Source: Neckera pumila (Eukaryota > Streptophyta > Bryopsida > Hypnales > Neckeraceae). From it: 64,000 nucleotides of DNA. Of the stretch, positions 60,261 to 64,000 are shown piece by piece (position 1 is the first letter of the stretch; each line of letters starts with the position of its first letter). The stretch spans positions 20,880,913-20,944,912 of the forward strand of contig OZ018410.1 in the NCBI GenBank assembly GCA_963969595.1, given 5' to 3'. The position numbers and the translations under genes were made by a program. The notes beneath the pieces were generated by a model, which worked only from the letters and a program-made list of their open reading frames with translations, did not search any database and was not told where the DNA came from.

Positions 60261-60991
60261 TAGTAGTTTGTTTGTTTTCATTTCGGAGAATAGCTAGTTG
60301 TTTCTTCAATACTTGTGTGATACTTGGTTATATCTAAATGAAACTAAGTGATACCTAAGTAAAATTTGGCTACTGGTCTTAAAATACAACAATAATACAA
60401 CTATTTTGACCCCCCAAAATAAAAATTTCCTTTGCAATAAATAGCCACCCATCTTTTAGTTGTAGCCAATTGGCAAAATATTGTGCATCAAAAAAACAAT
60501 TGTTAGTAGAGATTGGTTACACTAATTTAAATAGTAATAAAGGCGCACAGATATTTAAATCCTAATTTAACTAATTATGGACAAGTCCACAAATTAAGGA
60601 CATTCTCTATAATTTGAAATGTATTAGCTAGTAGCCAAAACTTGTCTACTTTGTTTTTAATTTTATATGATCCAAAATGATGATTTTGATCCTTTTTAAC
60701 TCAAAAGTCTACATTTGGACTACATTTATATCATATTTTCATCATTTACTTGCAAATGTGATGTTAATTTTGGACTCAACCATAGTCCATACTTATTAAA
60801 TTGGGGCTTTTAGTGACACTACGGTTGTGTGGGAAAAAAAATAGCCAATTGGAATCATATTTTAATTTGCGGAAAAGCAAAATATATTACAAAGGAATTG
60901 ACTAGTATATTGGTGTTGCATGCCTTGATAGGATAGATAAATCAGTGTACGTATTTAACTCCTAAAGGACTGCCTTGTAGTATGTTTTGTA
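60261..60991. other. AT-rich spacer with a lone TTAA-family terminus
   Basis: At 60957-60973 TTAA-CTCCTAAAGGACTG is an isolated family end of about 35 bp that stops where the next element begins. Confidence 0.5.
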
Positions 60992-62427
60992 TTAACCTTT
61001 AAAGTTCTTAGGTCTTTTTTCCATCAAAAATCATTCAAATTTGCCATTTCTTTAGAAATATCTATCATATATTCTTTTTTGCATATCTAATCATGGGATC
61101 TTGTAGGAGACTAGTGTAAAAATGTGAGAAAGAAATTCAAAAACTTTAACTATGTAGATTGCAAGATATTGCATTTAAAGTGAAGATTTTTTTTCCATCT
61201 TGCACTTTGAATCTTCTTAGCTTAAATTTTTTGCAATAATCATTTTGAATTTCTAATTTATTATGTTGAAGAATTGAATTGAGAGGCTATGAATTTTTTT
61301 TTAAACTTCACTTTCACTCATTAAAAAATTATTAAATAGAAGTAGGTTCAAGATTGATGAGAAAACTAAACCATTTAACCCTAAAGGACCAAGGACCATT
61401 TTGGGTAGAAATTGTCAAAAAACTGGCATTTTTAGGGCAATCAGATTTTTTTTTCTAATTCAACCATACAGATTTGTACAATATTTTTGGAGGAATATGT
61501 GGAAAAAATTTCATAAACTTTATCCACATGGATTGAAAGATTATATTATTTGAAGTTAGGAGAATTTTTTTTTCAGACCTTTCCTGACAATGCTAGCAAA
61601 CTTTAACTCCTTCTAGAGTGAGATTTTTATACTACACATGGTTATCTTTTTTACATGTGCATCTTGTATCATGTGAGTTACAAACCTGCCAAATTTCCAA
61701 ATTATAGGAAGAGTTTTGCACATGCTTCCTGAGTTGCCCAAAAACATTTGGAGCTATATAATTTTGTTCCTAGCAACTGATTGGAAAAAAAATTAGATTC
61801 TCACCAAGGGATTACATGTTTATACATTGTGTCCAAATTTCATGAACATCCAACCAAAAATGACTTCATAGCAACCTACCCAAGATTTCTTGCATACTTG
61901 AACAAACACTTGGTCCTTTAGAAGTTAAAATAGCTCTAAGATGGAGATGAAACATATAAATCTCAAAAGTGAGATTGCTTTAGCAAGAGAGCTTCCCTTT
62001 GTGAGTCTCTTTTTCTGAACAATTGTAAAATTTGAATATAAATATGAATCCTATAAATTATTTTTTCAAAAAGAGGCTCCAAGTGCCAAAAACAAGAGTG
62101 TCTCTCACACCACTAGTTCAAATGGAATGAATCAAAGCTTCCCATGTAGATAAAAATACAATCTATGAGAAACAAATTTTTAATTTTTAATTTTTAAAGT
62201 ATTTGTGTGAGGTTTTTTCTCCTCCCGCCGAACTACAATTTGGGCTTATTGGGCCATAAGTTTTGCTCTTGAGCACCGATTGAAAAACAAACTATATTCC
62301 TAGAAAGCTAATGCATTTTTCTATTTTCACAAAAAGTTTTAGATAATCATGACAAATATTGAGACTATACAAGCCTCCTCAAAATCCATTTTGTTTCCCG
62401 AGGGGACATTGGGACTATAGGGGTTAA
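60992..62427. mobile_element. TTAA-family element interrupted by a second one
   Basis: TTAA-CCTTTAAAGTTC at the left and GGGACTATAGGGG-TTAA at the right. Its phrase AACTAAACCATT/AATAGCTCTAAGATGG is interrupted at 61375-61928. Without the insert it is about 0.88 kb. Confidence 0.75.
61375..61928. mobile_element. Nested short TTAA-family element
   Basis: TTAA-CCCTAAAGGACC at the left and GGTCCTTTAGAAG-TTAA at the right, 554 bp. Similar in size to 19469 and 24158. Confidence 0.75.
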
Positions 62428-64000
62428 ATTCCATTGAGCAAATTCAAGTGCATTGAGCATAGATGATAAAGGAAAAAAAAAACTTATTTGAAATCCAATT
62501 GTACAAAAATTGTTCTTCCTCTGTCCCACTTAAAAACTCCAAAAAACTTCTTCATGAGGGTGTAACTATATTTTTAGTCTTTGCGCCAGTGATACATGCA
62601 TTCAAAAACCAAGAACCCATCTTTAGATCTATGCAAAATCTCTAGCTTAGGCGTGGTTGTTTAGGCATCCAAAATCCATGCAAAAAGCATCATATTTGAA
62701 CATAGTTTGTAAATGCTACCAGCTCCGTCATTCTTGATGATTTAAAGGTTGATGGCAACAATGGAATTCTAAAAACATTTGTCCCAACCTAAATACCTAC
62801 AAGAAAGAAACTGGCCCTACTTCATGAACAAATTTTCATAGCGCCAAAGTGGTCACTGAACCCATCATCAATTCTATTATATGAGGAAGCGCAGCAAGTA
62901 CAAGGTGCCTCATATGGGGCAAGGCCAAGCTTTCTAGGAGAGGGGTGCTCCTTGATCTCTTGACTTGCCCCTATGAGGTCCTCCAATATGGACAACGCTT
63001 ACTCAACGGTCAAAATCATAAAATGGAGCTTTTTAGTAGGACAAGAATTGTACTTGATTTAGAGTTTTTTAGTGGGACAAAAGGAGTATTAGATTACTAT
63101 AGAAATATATATAGAGAGCATTTCCGAAACTTTCACCGTATAGATTGCAAGATTTCAACATTTGAATTTAGAAGGAGACAAAGCATGGTTTTAAATTACA
63201 AGGTCAACAATCTATCATATCTCTTGGAAAGTATTCTTGGCACTACAAGTAAGGATCTTTTAGAATTTCATATATAATATATTTATATCCATATATCAAA
63301 ATTGGTTGGTTATACACTAGTTGAATTTCAAAAATAGAAAATTGCACTTGTTGCTCAAAGTTGCCTACTTTGCTTGAACAACAACTTTTTTGATCCAGGG
63401 ACCTATTTGAAAAAAGAATTAAAACTTATATTCCAAATATAGCAAACAACAAATTTTTTGTAAAGTTTCAATACGTGCAATTTTTCAAACATAGAATCAA
63501 CATTGAATTCAAAGCTACTATTGATTGTTTAATGTCCATAGGGCATCATACCTATATACACCATATACACTCTTGTAAAATTTGTGTAGAAAATCAAAAT
63601 ATGATTTTATACTCATAGACAAAATATACTATAGAATACGGGTATTTAATATGATTATGTAGTTACATATAATAGTATCAAAATACAAAAAATATATATA
63701 CAAGATAAAAGATTCTTCAAATCCTAATCTTTGAGACAATCAAAGGGTGAAGCATCATAGACTCTACACCAAATTAAAAATTTGAAAAGTTGATTCTATA
63801 AACATGTCTCTATAAGGCACAGTTGGTTTGCATTATTTTTTTTTAATTTTTTCTTTAATTTGTTGGTTAACCTCTCGTTGAATGTATTGCATGTAGGTGT
63901 TGACTTAGATCTTATCTTTTTGAAACTCAAATGTAGTCTCCTTTCACATCCCTTCAAAGTGTAAGCCTCTTACTCTTTTTCATCTTTCTAATCAAATTCT
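62428..64000. other. Spacer without recognised gene
   Basis: The 110-codon frame at 62945-63277 is the longest and has no recognisable domain. A slightly GC-richer patch lies around 62880-63010. Confidence 0.45.

Noticed and set aside
62945..63277. 110-codon frame as a gene
   Set aside because: No recognisable motif, no start or splice context, and ordinary length for chance in this window.
1..64000. CRISPR arrays, bacterial operons or phage genes
   Set aside because: No regularly spaced repeats with unique spacers and no compact coding. Structure and splice-like signals point to a eukaryote.

Overview
This is a gene-poor, AT-rich eukaryotic window, most likely from a land plant with a large, transposon-filled genome. 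The evidence is GT-AG bordered exon-like blocks, repeats related to the plant telo-box, a CACTA-type element, and layer on layer of nested DNA transposons. I see no bacterial operon, no recognisable single-copy host gene, no tRNA or rRNA, and no retrotransposon polymerase. The species cannot be fixed from the sequence.

Two transposon families dominate. (1) A 10.2-10.4 kb autonomous-looking element is present as two almost identical copies in inverted orientation: copy A at 30308-40695 and copy B at 41680-51909. Both have termini CCCGGGGAGATCACT and 8-bp target duplications. Each carries an uninterrupted 1170-codon frame with zinc-finger-like, AT-hook-like and candidate DDE-transposase features. 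A single TGA follows, and then the same frame stays open for 317 more codons. Each also carries a 4 kb 5' region with a GC-rich coding-like block and exon-like segments. A decayed, internally deleted relative lies at 6434-9107. (2) About 20 non-autonomous elements of 0.55-0.95 kb begin TTAA-CCCCTAAAG and end CTTTAGGGG-TTAA, and most are flanked by the tetranucleotide TTAA. They occur from 1170 to 62427, often nested in one another. TTAA targets with ends starting CCC suggest a piggyBac- or Kolobok-like origin.

Layout: 1-6433, AT-rich DNA with four TTAA elements. 6434-9107, decayed CCCGGGG relative split by two TTAA elements. 9108-29266, mostly featureless AT-rich DNA with further TTAA elements, microsatellites and a small GC-richer island near 28280-28940. 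29267-52384, the palindromic pair of 10 kb elements, each inserted into an older TTAA element. 53806-55830, a non-autonomous CACTA element carrying two TTAA elements and a hairpin. 56120-62427, a short inverted-repeat element and more TTAA elements. 62428-64000, nothing recognised.

The most striking observation is that the target duplications of the two 10 kb copies are crosswise. The 8 bp outside A matches, in inverse complement, the 8 bp inside B, and the reverse also holds. Flipping the 984-bp spacer restores two perfect 8-bp duplications, TTCAAAGC and GTATAGGC, and rejoins the TTAA elements that were the targets. The spacer has therefore been inverted since insertion, either by recombination between the inverted copies or by assembly.
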